A stretch of DNA of 64,000 nucleotides from Neisseria uirgultaei (GTDB lineage Bacteria; Pseudomonadota; Gammaproteobacteria; Burkholderiales; Neisseriaceae), in the NCBI RefSeq assembly GCF_962719845.1, contig NZ_CAUIYF010000002.1, positions 124,001-188,000 on the forward strand. The letters are read 5' to 3'. The notes beneath the pieces were generated by a model that saw nothing but the letters and a program-made list of their open reading frames with translations, was not told the origin of the DNA and did not search any database. A program made the position numbers and the translations under genes. Below are positions 24,345-33,371 of this stretch, one piece after another; the stretch's first letter is position 1, and the number at the start of each line of letters is the position of its first letter.

Positions 24345-25295
24345 ATGTACTTAGGAATAGACGTTTCAAAGCTCACAATAGATTGTTGTTTGATTGCAGA
24401 CGGTCAAAATCATCAAAAGAAGTTTCAGAACAACAAAGGAGGATTTGAACAATTAATAAATTGGCTACAAAGTCATAAAGTAACCGATAAGCTCCATTGC
24501 GTGTGCGAAGCAACAGGCACATATTACGAAGCATTAGCCGAATATCTTTATTTACGATACACAATTACCGTAGAGAATCCACGAAAGATAAAAGGATATG
24601 CGATAGCAGAACTACAACGATCAAAAACAGATACACAAGACGCAAAGTTGATAGCCCAATATTGCCAAGACCGAAAGCACAAATTAAAAGCATGGAAACC
24701 ACCGGCAAAAGAACAGAAGCAATTACAGGAAATCGCCCGATATTTAGACTATCTGAAACAGCAACGCGCAATAGAAAAAGCCAAACAACACGAAGCACCC
24801 GACTATATCAAATCCCACATTCAAACAACTATTTCAAATCTGACAGCACAAATACAGATAGTCAAAAAGCAATTACTCCAGTTCTACAAAGACAATCCAA
24901 GTTACAACAACCTTCGCAAAAGGCTGAAAACAATAACAGGCATAGGCGAGCAAGCGACAGCCGTATTGCTATCAACCTATAAAAGACATGATTTTAAAAA
25001 TGCAAAACAGTTCACGGTTTATCTAGGCCTAGACCCTAGAAAATATCAATCAGGAACAAGCGTAAACGGAAAAAGCAGAATATCAAAAATCGGAAGTTCG
25101 GAAATACGGAAAAGCCTTTATATGCCTGCACTTGTTGCATATCGTTGTAATGCCTTCCCTGAATTTGTAGGCCGTCTGAAAAACAAGGGAAAACATATAA
25201 AGCTGATATTAATCGCCATAATGCGGAAACTGGCGGTAATAGCGTTTACGCTGTTGAAGAACGGCCAAGATTTCCAAGTGGAAAGATATAAATAG
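24345..25295 (+). CDS. Piv/IS110-family DEDD recombinase (PivNM/Irg type)
   Basis: The 316-residue enzyme has the RuvC-like DEDD domain: GIDVSK (Asp5), VCEATGTYYEAL (Glu at about 60) and SKTDTQDAKLIAQY (two Asp at about 98 and 101). The C-terminal transposase_20 domain follows with ITGIGEQATAVLL and the serine-bearing GKSRISKIGSSEIRKSLY. Such enzymes invert or integrate DNA in Moraxella (Piv) and move neisserial Nf phages. It lies downstream of zot in the phage orientation and is intact, so it is the likely integrase. AT-rich codons match the Maf region rather than core genes. Confidence 0.9.
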   Translation: MYLGIDVSKLTIDCCLIADGQNHQKKFQNNKGGFEQLINWLQSHKVTDKLHCVCEATGTYYEALAEYLYLRYTITVENPRKIKGYAIAELQRSKTDTQDAKLIAQYCQDRKHKLKAWKPPAKEQKQLQEIARYLDYLKQQRAIEKAKQHEAPDYIKSHIQTTISNLTAQIQIVKKQLLQFYKDNPSYNNLRKRLKTITGIGEQATAVLLSTYKRHDFKNAKQFTVYLGLDPRKYQSGTSVNGKSRISKIGSSEIRKSLYMPALVAYRCNAFPEFVGRLKNKGKHIKLILIAIMRKLAVIAFTLLKNGQDFQVERYK

Positions 25296-25321
25296 ATTTA
25301 ACGCGGCCAAAATCCTGGTAA

Positions 25322-25341
25322 ATTTTCAATTTATTGAAAAT
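25322..25341. terminator. Small AT hairpin after the recombinase gene
   Basis: ATTTTCAAT and ATTGAAAAT around a 2-base loop lie 26 bases after the stop. It is a weak candidate terminator. Confidence 0.4.
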
Positions 25342-25384
25342 AGAACATAAATTAAAACATCAAATCCATTCAAAACAAAACAAA

Positions 25385-25405
25385 CACCCCGAACAAGTCG
25401 GGGTG
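25385..25405. terminator. GC-rich hairpin near the right end of the prophage
   Basis: CACCCCGA and TCGGGGTG pair around ACAAG. No T-tract follows on the + strand; the minus strand has TTTG-rich sequence after it. It may be a terminator against incoming transcription or a phage end structure. The rest of 25406-25542 shows no gene. Confidence 0.5.
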
Positions 25406-25542
25406 CGGATACTTGCAACGTCAAGAAATGTAAGTTTATTTGACTGTGCAATACACTATCTTTCTTTTAACAAATCGTCACAGCAATCAGACAAAAGCAA
25501 CCTACATCACCTTATAAATTGAAACTGTCCAATCAATCGTAG

Positions 25543-26517
25543 TTCGGCAAATATGTCGAAGCCCTCAAGCGCGAAGTCGAAAAACGCAAAGGCAGAAAAA
25601 TCAGCAGCCAAGAAGCGGCAATGAGAATCCGCAGGCAGATACTGCGTTGGGTGGACAAAGGTTCCCAAGACGGCTATACCGACCAAAGCGTCATATCCCT
25701 TATCGGAATGAAAGGCGAAGACAAAGCCTTGGGTTATACTTGGGACTACCGCAACTACGGCACAAGAAATCCGCAAGCCTACAACGATCCGAAGCTGTTT
25801 GAGGAATACCGCCGACAGGACAAACCCGAATACCGCAACCTGACCTGGCTGCACAGCGGGACGAAAGACACCAAAATCAGGCAGAAAGAGCGGAAAAACG
25901 AAGAGTTTGCACTGAACGTTGCCGAAGGACTGACGAGCCTTGTCAACCCCAATCCGAGGATAAAAGTCCCGATTCTTGCAGGCATCCGCAACCTGAAAAA
26001 CATCAAGCCGACCGTTACCGGCAGCGATCCCTTATTGGCGGGTGCGGGGAATATCCGTATCCCTGCAAACGGTAATGTTGCGAAGGGGGGCAGGATTCCG
26101 GATACGGCATTGGCGTCGAAGAGTCATCAAAAGAATGATTTGGGAGCATCTAAAGGGCAGGTGGGTAGGTCTTCTGTACCTGTACCTGAAACTGTAGAAA
26201 TTAAGTTTGATAATAAAGTTGTTACTTATAAATCGAACTCAAAACACACTCCAGGTGGCTCAGGTTGGAATCCAAAAGCCGGAAAAGAACCGAAGAATTC
26301 ACTTGACTTATTTATAAAGTCTAAACCAATACCATCATCTCCAACAGTTCGATTTTCAAAAGACGAATATGGAAATATTCATCGATTTTCAGGGGATCAT
26401 AATAATCAATGGCACTGGAATGGAAGTACAGGTGATGCCAATAATCCATTAAAATTAAACAATAAGGTTAAGTTTGATTTAAGAAATTTAGGTTGGAAAG
26501 AAAAGGTTTTAAAATGA
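25543..26517 (+). pseudogene. mafB: Silent MafB toxin cassette (C-terminal part without start)
   Basis: The frame opens directly after a TAG (25540-25542) with FGKYVEALKREVEKRKG and runs 324 codons. It includes the MafB pre-toxin region (QILRWVDKGSQDGYTDQSVI, GTRNPQAYNDPKLFEEY, LVNPNPRIKVPILAGIRN) and then a variable C-terminal domain from about 26200 (HTPGGSGWNPKAGKEPKNSL, HRFSGDHNNQWHWNG). No start, signal peptide or DUF1020 domain is present, so this is a silent cassette that could be recombined into an expressed mafB. The stop overlaps the immunity ATG (ATGA). The toxic activity is not identified. Confidence 0.75.
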
Positions 26518-26978
26518 TTTTTGGAAATAAACTAGATTTTTTCGTACAAACAGACATATTAATTAGAGATGGAGATTATTGCATGGGTCCCCTTGTATTT
26601 TGGATTGATGATAAAGCATATCCGGGGGAAGGGGCTGTGTTAACGTTAAACAGTGAAATAATGACTTTAAAAAATAATTTAGATAAGGCGTTATGTAAAA
26701 AGTTTCCTGGAAGTAATCTTTCATTGCATAATATTGATTTTGAGAGAGAAGAGGAAAGTGAAGAAAATATCATGTATTGTTATCTTTCGGAGCTGGGGGA
26801 TTATGGTTTAAGAATGATGTGTGAGATTGTAGAGGATAAATTTAGGCTGTTTTACTCTCTGCATGAAGGGTCTTTTAAGCTGAAGGAAATTTCTTTACAG
26901 TATTATAGGAATATAATAGTTGAGTTATTCAAATTTATTTCAGTTCAATCAGCAAACCATAGCCCATATGAAACCTAA
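26514..26978 (+). CDS. Cognate immunity protein (mafI-type, Imm42-like)
   Basis: This 154-residue acidic cytoplasmic protein overlaps the toxin cassette by 4 bases. The start MIFGNKLDFFVQTDILIRDG resembles the opening of Imm42-type immunity proteins (MIFG...); this family link is tentative. The last residues (HSPYET) are encoded by the Maf boundary repeat, so the cassette end has been joined to repeat DNA. Confidence 0.6.
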   Translation: MIFGNKLDFFVQTDILIRDGDYCMGPLVFWIDDKAYPGEGAVLTLNSEIMTLKNNLDKALCKKFPGSNLSLHNIDFEREEESEENIMYCYLSELGDYGLRMMCEIVEDKFRLFYSLHEGSFKLKEISLQYYRNIIVELFKFISVQSANHSPYET

Positions 26979-27079
26979 ACTCAACAAGTAGCATATGTGC
27001 GGAACGCATGTATGCGCTTCTCAAGGTTTGAGCTAAGAGCGGTCTGAAAACCGTGAACCCGTTTCAGATGGCCTTTATT
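26960..27079. repeat. Maf-cassette boundary repeat, copy 2
   Basis: It carries AGCCCATATGAAACCTAAAC, CATATGTGCGGAACGCAT, TTCTCAAGGTTTGAGCTAAG and a decayed DUS pair (GCGGTCTGAA, TTTCAGATGGCC), in the same order as copy 1 at 18549-18666. Confidence 0.8.
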
Positions 27080-27112
27080 TAACGTTACCGAGCCAGCGGG
27101 TTACAAAGTGCA

Positions 27113-27235
27113 GTCAATGCCGCTGCGCCCTATGCCTCCGAAGCCATAGGCAAGACATTTGGACACGGTGAAAACAAAAACGAAATCGTCCAAACTGTCG
27201 GACACTTCCTTTTAATAGCTTGGATTTTAAGTAAA
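27113..27235 (+). pseudogene. Hemagglutinin/TpsA (FhaB-like) C-terminal-region fragment
   Basis: The frame reads VNAAAPYASEAIGKTFGHGE, NKNEIVQTVGHFLL, a pattern found before the variable ends of two-partner-secretion exoproteins (AAAPY..E.I....N....HA/LG). It has no start and ends in the glyA DUS region. The assignment is tentative. Confidence 0.4.
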
Positions 27236-27262
27236 TGCCGTCTGAAAAGTTTCAGACGGCAT
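27234..27262 (-). terminator. DUS-pair terminator of glyA
   Basis: AAATGCCGTCTGAAA and TTTCAGACGGCAT with a very short loop lie 17 bases beyond the glyA stop. Confidence 0.8.
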
Positions 27263-27278
27263 CGGTTTTTAAAAAGGT

Positions 27279-28529
<1,251 letters not shown>

Positions 28530-28588
28530 CTCTTGATTCCTTTGTGTGGTCAGGGTTAATTATTGAAAATTTATGCGTAAAGCGGAGG

Positions 28589-28600
28589 ATTGTCAACGAT
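28589..28600. promoter_or_regulatory. GntR/FadR-like palindrome upstream of glyA
   Basis: ATTGTCAACGAT contains TTGTCAAC, close to the TNGT-N-ACNA half-site pattern of FadR-type GntR regulators. It differs by one base from ATTGTCAACAAT near proB/leuA and argB. The site is 60 bases upstream of the glyA start. Confidence 0.4.
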
Positions 28601-28679
28601 TTTGTCGGACGGTGGGGCGGTTTTCTGCGGGCGGTGTTGCCGTGTGTAACAAAACACTGGATAAAAATATTATCTTTGT

Positions 28680-28685
28680 TATAAT
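28680..28685 (+). promoter_or_regulatory. Likely -10 box for ydcH
   Basis: TATAAT lies 55 bases upstream of the ydcH-like start in an AT-rich stretch. A clear -35 is not seen. Confidence 0.45.
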
Positions 28686-28739
28686 TAATGTAAAGATTCA
28701 GTTTGACTTTTTAACCGTAAACCAAGAGAGGAAAGCGAT

Positions 28740-28958
28740 ATGTTCCCAGAATACCGTGATTTGATTTCCAAATTGAAACAGGAAGATTCCCACTTCGCCC
28801 GTCTGTTCGACGAACACAACGAGCTGGACGATAAAATTACCGGTCTGGTCAACAATCCGGTTACCAGCGGCGCGGAAAACATCGATGAGCTGAAAAAAGC
28901 CAAATTGAAACTGAAAGACGAGTTGTACGCCATTCTGCAAAAAGCAGCGGGCAAATAA
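28740..28958 (+). CDS. YdcH family (DUF465) small protein
   Basis: The 72-residue protein is a short charged helical hairpin typical of DUF465/YdcH: MFPEYRDLISKLKQEDSHFA, a FDEHNELDDKI helix turn, and a second helix ELKKAKLKLKDELYAILQKA. The family is widespread and its function unclear. GAGAGGAAAGCGAT gives a strong ribosome-binding site. It stands alone between glyA and fbp with its own promoter and a DUS terminator. Confidence 0.85.
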   Translation: MFPEYRDLISKLKQEDSHFARLFDEHNELDDKITGLVNNPVTSGAENIDELKKAKLKLKDELYAILQKAAGK

Positions 28959-28977
28959 TTCGGGTTTGAGTTTTTGA

Positions 28978-29010
28978 AATGCCGTCTGAAATGTTTTCAG
29001 ACGGCATTTT
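28978..29010. terminator. DUS-pair terminator after ydcH
   Basis: AATGCCGTCTGAAA and TTTTCAGACGGCATT are followed by TTTTT. Confidence 0.85.
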
Positions 29011-29062
29011 TTCCGTTCGGAAAGGCGGTTTTCTATCTTTTTAAGGCTGTGTACGAAATATC

Positions 29063-29091
29063 GGCGGCAGCGTCGGATGCGCGCTGCCGCC
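29063..29091 (-). terminator. GC-rich hairpin downstream of fbp
   Basis: GGCGGCAGCG and CGCTGCCGCC pair around a 9-base loop. It lies 26 bases beyond the fbp stop on the minus strand. Confidence 0.6.
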
Positions 29092-29116
29092 CTTCTTTAT
29101 CGGTCAGGCAGCCTGT

Positions 29117-30091
29117 TTATTTTGAATGCAGGCGGTCGAGGTAATCCACTTCTTCGCGGCTGCCCATAATGACGGCGACGCGCTGGTGCAGGCTTTCGGG
29201 CTGTATGTCGAGCATGGTCTGATATGCGTTGCTTGCCGATGCGCCCGCCTGTTCGAGTATCAGGCTCATAGGGTTGGCTTCGTACATCAGGCGCAGTTTG
29301 CCGGGTTTGGACGGGTCGCGTTTGTCTTGCGGATACATGAACACGCCGCCGCGCATCAGGATGCGGTGGATTTCGGCAACCATACTGGCTACCCAGCGCA
29401 TATTGTAGTTTTTGCCGCGCGTGCCGGTTTCGCCTGCCAAGAGCTCGTCTATGTATTGTTGGATGGGGGGCAGCCAGTGGCGGCGGTTGGACATATTGAT
29501 GGCAAATTCTTTGGTACTTTCGGGTACTTTCGGGTTTTCTTTGGTCAGCACAAATTCGTTTTCGGCATTGAGCGTGAACATATACACGCCGTGCCCAAGT
29601 GTGAATACGAGCTGGGTTTGAGGCCCGTAAAGAACGTAACCGGCGGCAAGCTGCTGTCTGCCCGTTTGAAGGAATGATTCGGTTGCCAATGCGCCTTCGG
29701 GTTTTTCAAGGATGGAGAAAATCGTACCGACGGAAATGTTGACATCAATATTGGACGATCCGTCTAAAGGGTCGAATAGGACGAGATAGCGTCCGTTTTC
29801 ACCGGCACTCACGAAAGTGTCTTCTTCCTCGCTTGCCAAACCGGCAACGGCAGGGTTGGCTTTGAGTGTGTCAATCATAATGTTGTTGGCGATAACGTCT
29901 AATTTTTTCTGGTCTTCGCCCTGAATATTGCCCGTGCCCGCCATACCCAATACGCCGGCCAGTGCGCCGAGGCGGACTTTGGCGTTGATTTCGGTGCAGG
30001 CGGAAACGACAGACAGTAAAACGCCGCCGAGTGATTCGGGCAGCTGGTTTTGTTGCAGGTGTTCGGGGAGGAATCGGGTCAGTGTGTCCAT
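29117..30091 (-). CDS. fbp: Fructose-1,6-bisphosphatase class I
   Basis: Fbp removes the C1 phosphate in gluconeogenesis. The start at 30091 (MDTLTRFLPEHLQQNQ) gives 324 residues, the usual size; the longer frame upstream adds 41 basic residues unlike the family. Metal and substrate motifs are ASEEED (about 96), the class I signature FDPLDGSSNID (about 117-127), a TLGHGVYMF stretch, NYNMRWVASMVAEIHRIL, and GGVFMYPQD with the phosphate site near KLRLMYEANPM. A Correia element lies upstream of the gene. Confidence 0.94.
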   Translation of the reverse strand: MDTLTRFLPEHLQQNQLPESLGGVLLSVVSACTEINAKVRLGALAGVLGMAGTGNIQGEDQKKLDVIANNIMIDTLKANPAVAGLASEEEDTFVSAGENGRYLVLFDPLDGSSNIDVNISVGTIFSILEKPEGALATESFLQTGRQQLAAGYVLYGPQTQLVFTLGHGVYMFTLNAENEFVLTKENPKVPESTKEFAINMSNRRHWLPPIQQYIDELLAGETGTRGKNYNMRWVASMVAEIHRILMRGGVFMYPQDKRDPSKPGKLRLMYEANPMSLILEQAGASASNAYQTMLDIQPESLHQRVAVIMGSREEVDYLDRLHSK

Positions 30092-30252
30092 AGTTTGCTC
30101 GTTTCGGAAAGGTTTGTGCCGTTTGAAAGGCGGCAGGTTATTGCGGCGTATTCCTTTGGCGCGTTCCGCCAAATATTGTGTGGGATTGTAGTGGAAAAAA
30201 ACGGCGCGGGGCAAGTCGGAACGCGGCAGGCGGATGAGGGGATATTTATTCT

Positions 30253-30358
30253 TATAGTGGATTAAATTTAAACCAGTACAGCGTTGCCTCGCCTTGCCGT
30301 ACTATTTGTACTGTCTGCGGCTTCGTCGCCTTGTCCTGATTTTTGTTAATCCACTATA
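30253..30358. repeat. Correia element (short form, 106 bp)
   Basis: Inverted ends TATAGTGGATTAA and TTAATCCACTATA enclose GTACTATTTGTACTGTCTGC and related internal sequence. The central IHF-type section present in the 155-bp elements of this window is missing. It lies upstream of fbp and could influence its promoter. Confidence 0.92.
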
Positions 30359-30406
30359 AAAGTGCTGACTGCCGGTATATCGTCCGGTTTTGTTTGTTTG
30401 ACGGGA

Positions 30407-30436
30407 GATGCCGTCTGAAGGGTTTCAGACGGCATC
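30407..30436 (-). terminator. DUS-pair terminator of rlmJ
   Basis: GATGCCGTCTGAA and TTCAGACGGCATC with a short loop just beyond the rlmJ stop. Confidence 0.8.
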
Positions 30437-30440
30437 GGGG

Positions 30441-31286
30441 TCAGCGGATTTTGCTGTCCAACAGGTAGCGCGCGCCTTCGTCTTGCGCCAGCAGCCGCGT
30501 CAGGGTGGGGAGGTTTGCCGCCAATTGTTCCGCCAACAGATAGGGCGGATTGATGACGAACATTCCGCTGCCGTGCATACCGAAACCGTCGGCTTTCGGC
30601 GCGTGGACGTGCAGTTCAGCGTGAAGGTAGTTGTCGGGAACGAGTTTTTTCAATTCTTCCGGCAGCTTGCGGCTTTCTTCGCGGCTGAGGCAGGGATACC
30701 AGATGAGATAACAGCCGGACTCAAAACGTTTTAAAGCGGCTTTCAGCGTTTCCGTTACACGCGGGTAGTCCTGTTTTTCCTCGTAAGGCGGGTCGATGAG
30801 GACGGCGGCGCGGCGCGGTGGGGGCGGCAGCAGGGAAATCAGCCCTTTGTAACCGTCTTCGTGCAACACTTGTCCGCGTTTGCTCAATCCTGCTTCGTCC
30901 ATATTGTTTTGCAGATGGACAAAATCGGCGGGGTGCAGCTCGAACAGGCGCAATTTGTCGCCGACGCGGGTCAGCGATTGTGCCAGCCACGGAGAACCGC
31001 AGTAAAGTTCGGGCGAGGGTAGGATTTTTTGTATGTGCGCGGCAAAGTCAGAGAGTTCGGCAGGCAGGTCTTGCGCCTGTCGGAGCAGGGCGATGCCTTG
31101 CCGGTATTCGCCGACTTTCTGCGCCTCGCTGCCTTCGAGATTGTACAAACCTGCGCCGCCGTGCGTATCGATGTACCAGTAGGGCTTGTCTTTTTTGTTG
31201 AAATATTGCAGCACTAAAAACAAGGTAAAGTGTTTGAGCATATCGGCGTGGTTGCCGGCGTGGAATGCGTGTCTGTAACTGAGCAT
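30441..31286 (-). CDS. rlmJ: 23S rRNA (adenine(2030)-N6)-methyltransferase
   Basis: RlmJ methylates A2030 of 23S rRNA using SAM. The 281-residue protein begins MLSYRHAFHAGNHADMLKH, the family signature, with the SAM-binding DTHGGAGLY (about residues 40-48) and the DPPY catalytic motif in VLIDPPYEEKQDYPR (about 163-177). A GLSKRGQVLHEDGYKGL stretch and GSGMFVINPPY near the end also fit. It stands alone between a Correia element and plsY. Confidence 0.93.
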   Translation of the reverse strand: MLSYRHAFHAGNHADMLKHFTLFLVLQYFNKKDKPYWYIDTHGGAGLYNLEGSEAQKVGEYRQGIALLRQAQDLPAELSDFAAHIQKILPSPELYCGSPWLAQSLTRVGDKLRLFELHPADFVHLQNNMDEAGLSKRGQVLHEDGYKGLISLLPPPPRRAAVLIDPPYEEKQDYPRVTETLKAALKRFESGCYLIWYPCLSREESRKLPEELKKLVPDNYLHAELHVHAPKADGFGMHGSGMFVINPPYLLAEQLAANLPTLTRLLAQDEGARYLLDSKIR

Positions 31287-31309
31287 GGTATGAAAGCCGT
31301 TTGTGCGGA

Positions 31310-31349
31310 AATGCCGTCTGAACGCGGGAATATGGTTTCAGACGGCATG
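31310..31349 (-). terminator. DUS-pair hairpin between rlmJ and plsY
   Basis: AATGCCGTCTGAA and TTCAGACGGCAT enclose a 14-base loop. It ends the plsY transcript on the minus strand. Confidence 0.75.
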
Positions 31350-31373
31350 ACGTAATGGAAAACAAATGCCGAA

Positions 31374-31976
31374 TCAGCGTTTTTCGCCGATTTTGCCTTC
31401 TTTGCCTTTAAGCAGGTTGCTGATATTGCTTTTGTGGCGGAACAACACCAGCAGGGCGATAAGGAGCGTCGCCCAAACCCAAGAAGGGTGGGGCATAAAA
31501 AACAGCGCGGCAAGGGGGGCGGTGATTGTGGCGGTTAATGCGGCAAGGGAGGACACCTTGAAGCCGAATGCCATCACAAGCCAAATCAACGCGCAGACCA
31601 AGGCAGTTGCGGGAGAGAGTGCCAGAAGCACGCCCAATGCCGTTGCCACGCCTTTGCCGCCCTTAAATCCGAAAAACACCGGCCACATATGCCCGACCAG
31701 CGCGGCGAGTGCGACGGCAGCGATTGCGCTGTCGGATAAACCGAGCGGTTCTTGAAGCATACGCGCGAGGAGAACGGCAACCAAACCTTTGGCGGCATCG
31801 CCCAAGAGCGTCAGTGCTGCCGCTTTTTTTTTGCCGCTGCGTAAAACATTGGTCGCGCCGGGATTGCCCGATCCGTAGGTGCGCGGGTCGTCCATGCCGT
31901 AATATTTGGAAACGATGACGGCAAAAGAAAGTGAGCCGATCAGATAGGAAACGGCAACAGCCGGTATGTTGAACAT
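31374..31976 (-). CDS. plsY: Acyl-phosphate:glycerol-3-phosphate acyltransferase
   Basis: PlsY makes lysophosphatidic acid from acyl phosphate and glycerol-3-phosphate in the inner membrane. The 200-residue protein has five hydrophobic segments and the three PlsY loops: GSGNPGATNVLR (about residues 36-47), the GHMWPVFFGFKGGKGVAT loop (about 103-120), and a later helical loop. Nothing unusual is seen. It is divergent from folB. Confidence 0.94.
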   Translation of the reverse strand: MFNIPAVAVSYLIGSLSFAVIVSKYYGMDDPRTYGSGNPGATNVLRSGKKKAAALTLLGDAAKGLVAVLLARMLQEPLGLSDSAIAAVALAALVGHMWPVFFGFKGGKGVATALGVLLALSPATALVCALIWLVMAFGFKVSSLAALTATITAPLAALFFMPHPSWVWATLLIALLVLFRHKSNISNLLKGKEGKIGEKR

Positions 31977-32031
31977 TTGCGGTACTTTACTTAGAATGGT
32001 GCGGTTATTTTAGCAAAAAATGGGGCGGATT

Positions 32032-32388
32032 ATGGATAAAATCTTTTTGCACGGCATGAAGGCGGATACGCTTATCGGCGTGTACGGCTGGGAGCGCGAA
32101 CGGTTGCAGACCCTGATTGTCGATTTGGATATCGGCGTTCCCGAGAAAGCGGGTTCGGACGATGATATTGCCAATACGGTGCATTATGCCGAGGTATGCG
32201 AAACGCTGCGCCGACATCTGAAAGAACAGGATTTCCTGCTTTTGGAAGCGTTGGCGGAATATATTGCTGATTTGGTTTTGGGATATTTCGGCGCGGTGTG
32301 GGTGCGCGTGAAAATCGTCAAGCCGGGTATTTTGGAAGGCGTGCGCGAGGTTGGTGTGGAAATCGAGCGCGGCAAGCGTGAAGATTGA
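32032..32388 (+). CDS. folB: Dihydroneopterin aldolase
   Basis: FolB splits dihydroneopterin to give the pterin precursor of folate. The start at 32032 (MDKIFLHGMKADTLIGVYGWE) gives 118 residues, the family size. The catalytic region VYGWERERLQ, the Tyr in TVHYAEVCE (about residue 52), LLEALAEYIADLVL and the KPGIL loop with the catalytic Lys are all present. It is followed 33 bases later by the nudix gene and may share a transcript. Confidence 0.93.
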   Translation: MDKIFLHGMKADTLIGVYGWERERLQTLIVDLDIGVPEKAGSDDDIANTVHYAEVCETLRRHLKEQDFLLLEALAEYIADLVLGYFGAVWVRVKIVKPGILEGVREVGVEIERGKRED

Positions 32389-32421
32389 ACGGCAGAATAG
32401 GAAACGGAAAGGAGATATGAA

Positions 32422-32958
32422 GTGGATTTGAGGGAAGTAAAATTAGGCGGCGAAACCATTTACGAGGGCGGTTTCGTCAGTATCAGCAAGGATAAGGTCA
32501 GGTTGCCCAACGGTAACGAAGGGCAGCGCATCGTCATCCGGCATCTGGGCGCGGCGTGCGTGTTGGCGGTAACGGATGAGGAAAAGGTCGTTTTGGTGCG
32601 GCAGTGGCGTTATGCGGCAAATCAGGCGACATTGGAACTTCCTGCGGGCAAGCTGGATGTGGCAGGCGAGGATATGGCAGCGTGTGCGCTGAGAGAATTG
32701 GCGGAGGAAACACCTTATGTTGCCGACAGCGTGCGCCTGCTGTACAGCTTTTATACGGCGGTCGGTTTTTGCAACGAAAAAATGTATCTGTTCGAGGCGG
32801 AAGGCGTGCGTTTGGGCAGTACGCTTGCCAATGACGAAGACGAGATTACGGAAACCGTGCTGATGTCGAAAGATGAAGTCTGTCAGGCATTGGCAAACGA
32901 TGAAATTAAAGACGGCAAGACATTAATCGGTTTGCAATACTGGCTGATGAAGGATTGA
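32422..32958 (+). CDS. NUDIX hydrolase, ADP-ribose pyrophosphatase-like
   Basis: This 178-residue NUDIX enzyme probably cleaves ADP-ribose or similar nucleoside diphosphate sugars, as suggested by the N-terminal strand region (YEGGFVSISKDKVRLPNG) and VLVRQWRYA typical of NudF types. The Nudix box is seen as GEDMAACALRELAEETPYV (about residues 76-94). The canonical Gly after EEx is replaced by Pro, while the metal-binding REL.EE is kept. GTG at 32422 follows GGAGATATGAA. A strong terminator follows. Confidence 0.88.
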   Translation: MDLREVKLGGETIYEGGFVSISKDKVRLPNGNEGQRIVIRHLGAACVLAVTDEEKVVLVRQWRYAANQATLELPAGKLDVAGEDMAACALRELAEETPYVADSVRLLYSFYTAVGFCNEKMYLFEAEGVRLGSTLANDEDEITETVLMSKDEVCQALANDEIKDGKTLIGLQYWLMKD

Positions 32959-32969
32959 CAGGATGTTGG

Positions 32970-33001
32970 AACTGCCCGCCGGAGTAAGTCGGCGGGCAGT
33001 T
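32970..33001 (+). terminator. Intrinsic terminator after the nudix gene
   Basis: AACTGCCCGCCG and CGGCGGGCAGTT form a perfect 12-bp stem with an 8-base loop, followed by TGTTTGG. No DUS is involved. Confidence 0.85.
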
Positions 33002-33137
33002 TGTTTGGCGGATGGGATATGCCTTTTCGGCTTGTCTTTGGGCGCATCCTTTAAAGTCATTCGTGCTTTAGTAATAAGAGGGAAAAGGGTATGATAATTA
33101 CCCAAACGAACATGATAATTTTTAAGAATAGTTAATA

Positions 33138-33371
33138 ATGAATATCTTTGTTACTGATTTTTCTTACAGGTTTATTAGTTTATTGGTTCTGTCTTATATA
33201 CCGTCAATTCATTCATCGGATGATGATATTGATTTTGGCAAAAGGGTTATGATGGTTACTTTTTTTGCATTTTTAGACGCAGCAATAGAGCGTTTTTTTT
33301 TAAGAAAAAGCCTTGGTAGGTTTATCCTCTCAAGGCTTTTTCTTTGTTACAGACCTAAAAGCTCAATTTGA
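33138..33371 (+). CDS. Small hypothetical protein, doubtful
   Basis: A 77-codon frame starts MNIFVTDFSYRFISLLVLSY with one hydrophobic stretch. The end is Phe/Arg/Lys-rich and is read through a terminator hairpin (33305-33341), which argues against its last third being coding. Nothing else is seen in 33002-33462 apart from this and the hairpin. Confidence 0.25.
   Translation: MNIFVTDFSYRFISLLVLSYIPSIHSSDDDIDFGKRVMMVTFFAFLDAAIERFFLRKSLGRFILSRLFLCYRPKSSI
33305..33341 (+). terminator. Intrinsic terminator
   Basis: AAAAAGCCTTG and CAAGGCTTTTTC form an 11-bp stem around a 15-base loop, followed by T-rich DNA. It may close a short transcript from the 33.1-kb region. Confidence 0.7.

Larger units (their letters stand above)
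18690..25410 (+). mobile_element. Filamentous prophage of the MDA-phi/Nf1 type
   Basis: An ordered, same-strand gene set matches a filamentous phage: replication initiator, ssDNA-binding protein, major coat, small membrane proteins, adsorption protein (TspB), pVI-like protein, Zot/pI assembly ATPase, noncoding hairpins, and a Piv/IS110-type recombinase. In meningococci such Nf phages are known to integrate with their own Piv transposase. The ends given are approximate: I could not see clean attachment repeats; the left end lies between 18667 and 18764 and the right end between 25296 and 25542. All structural genes are open, so the phage may be functional. Confidence 0.9.

Noticed and set aside
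24345..25295. A stand-alone IS110 insertion sequence unrelated to the prophage
   Set aside because: The recombinase has the same orientation as the phage genes, follows the phage noncoding region directly, and Piv-type transposases are known parts of neisserial Nf phages.
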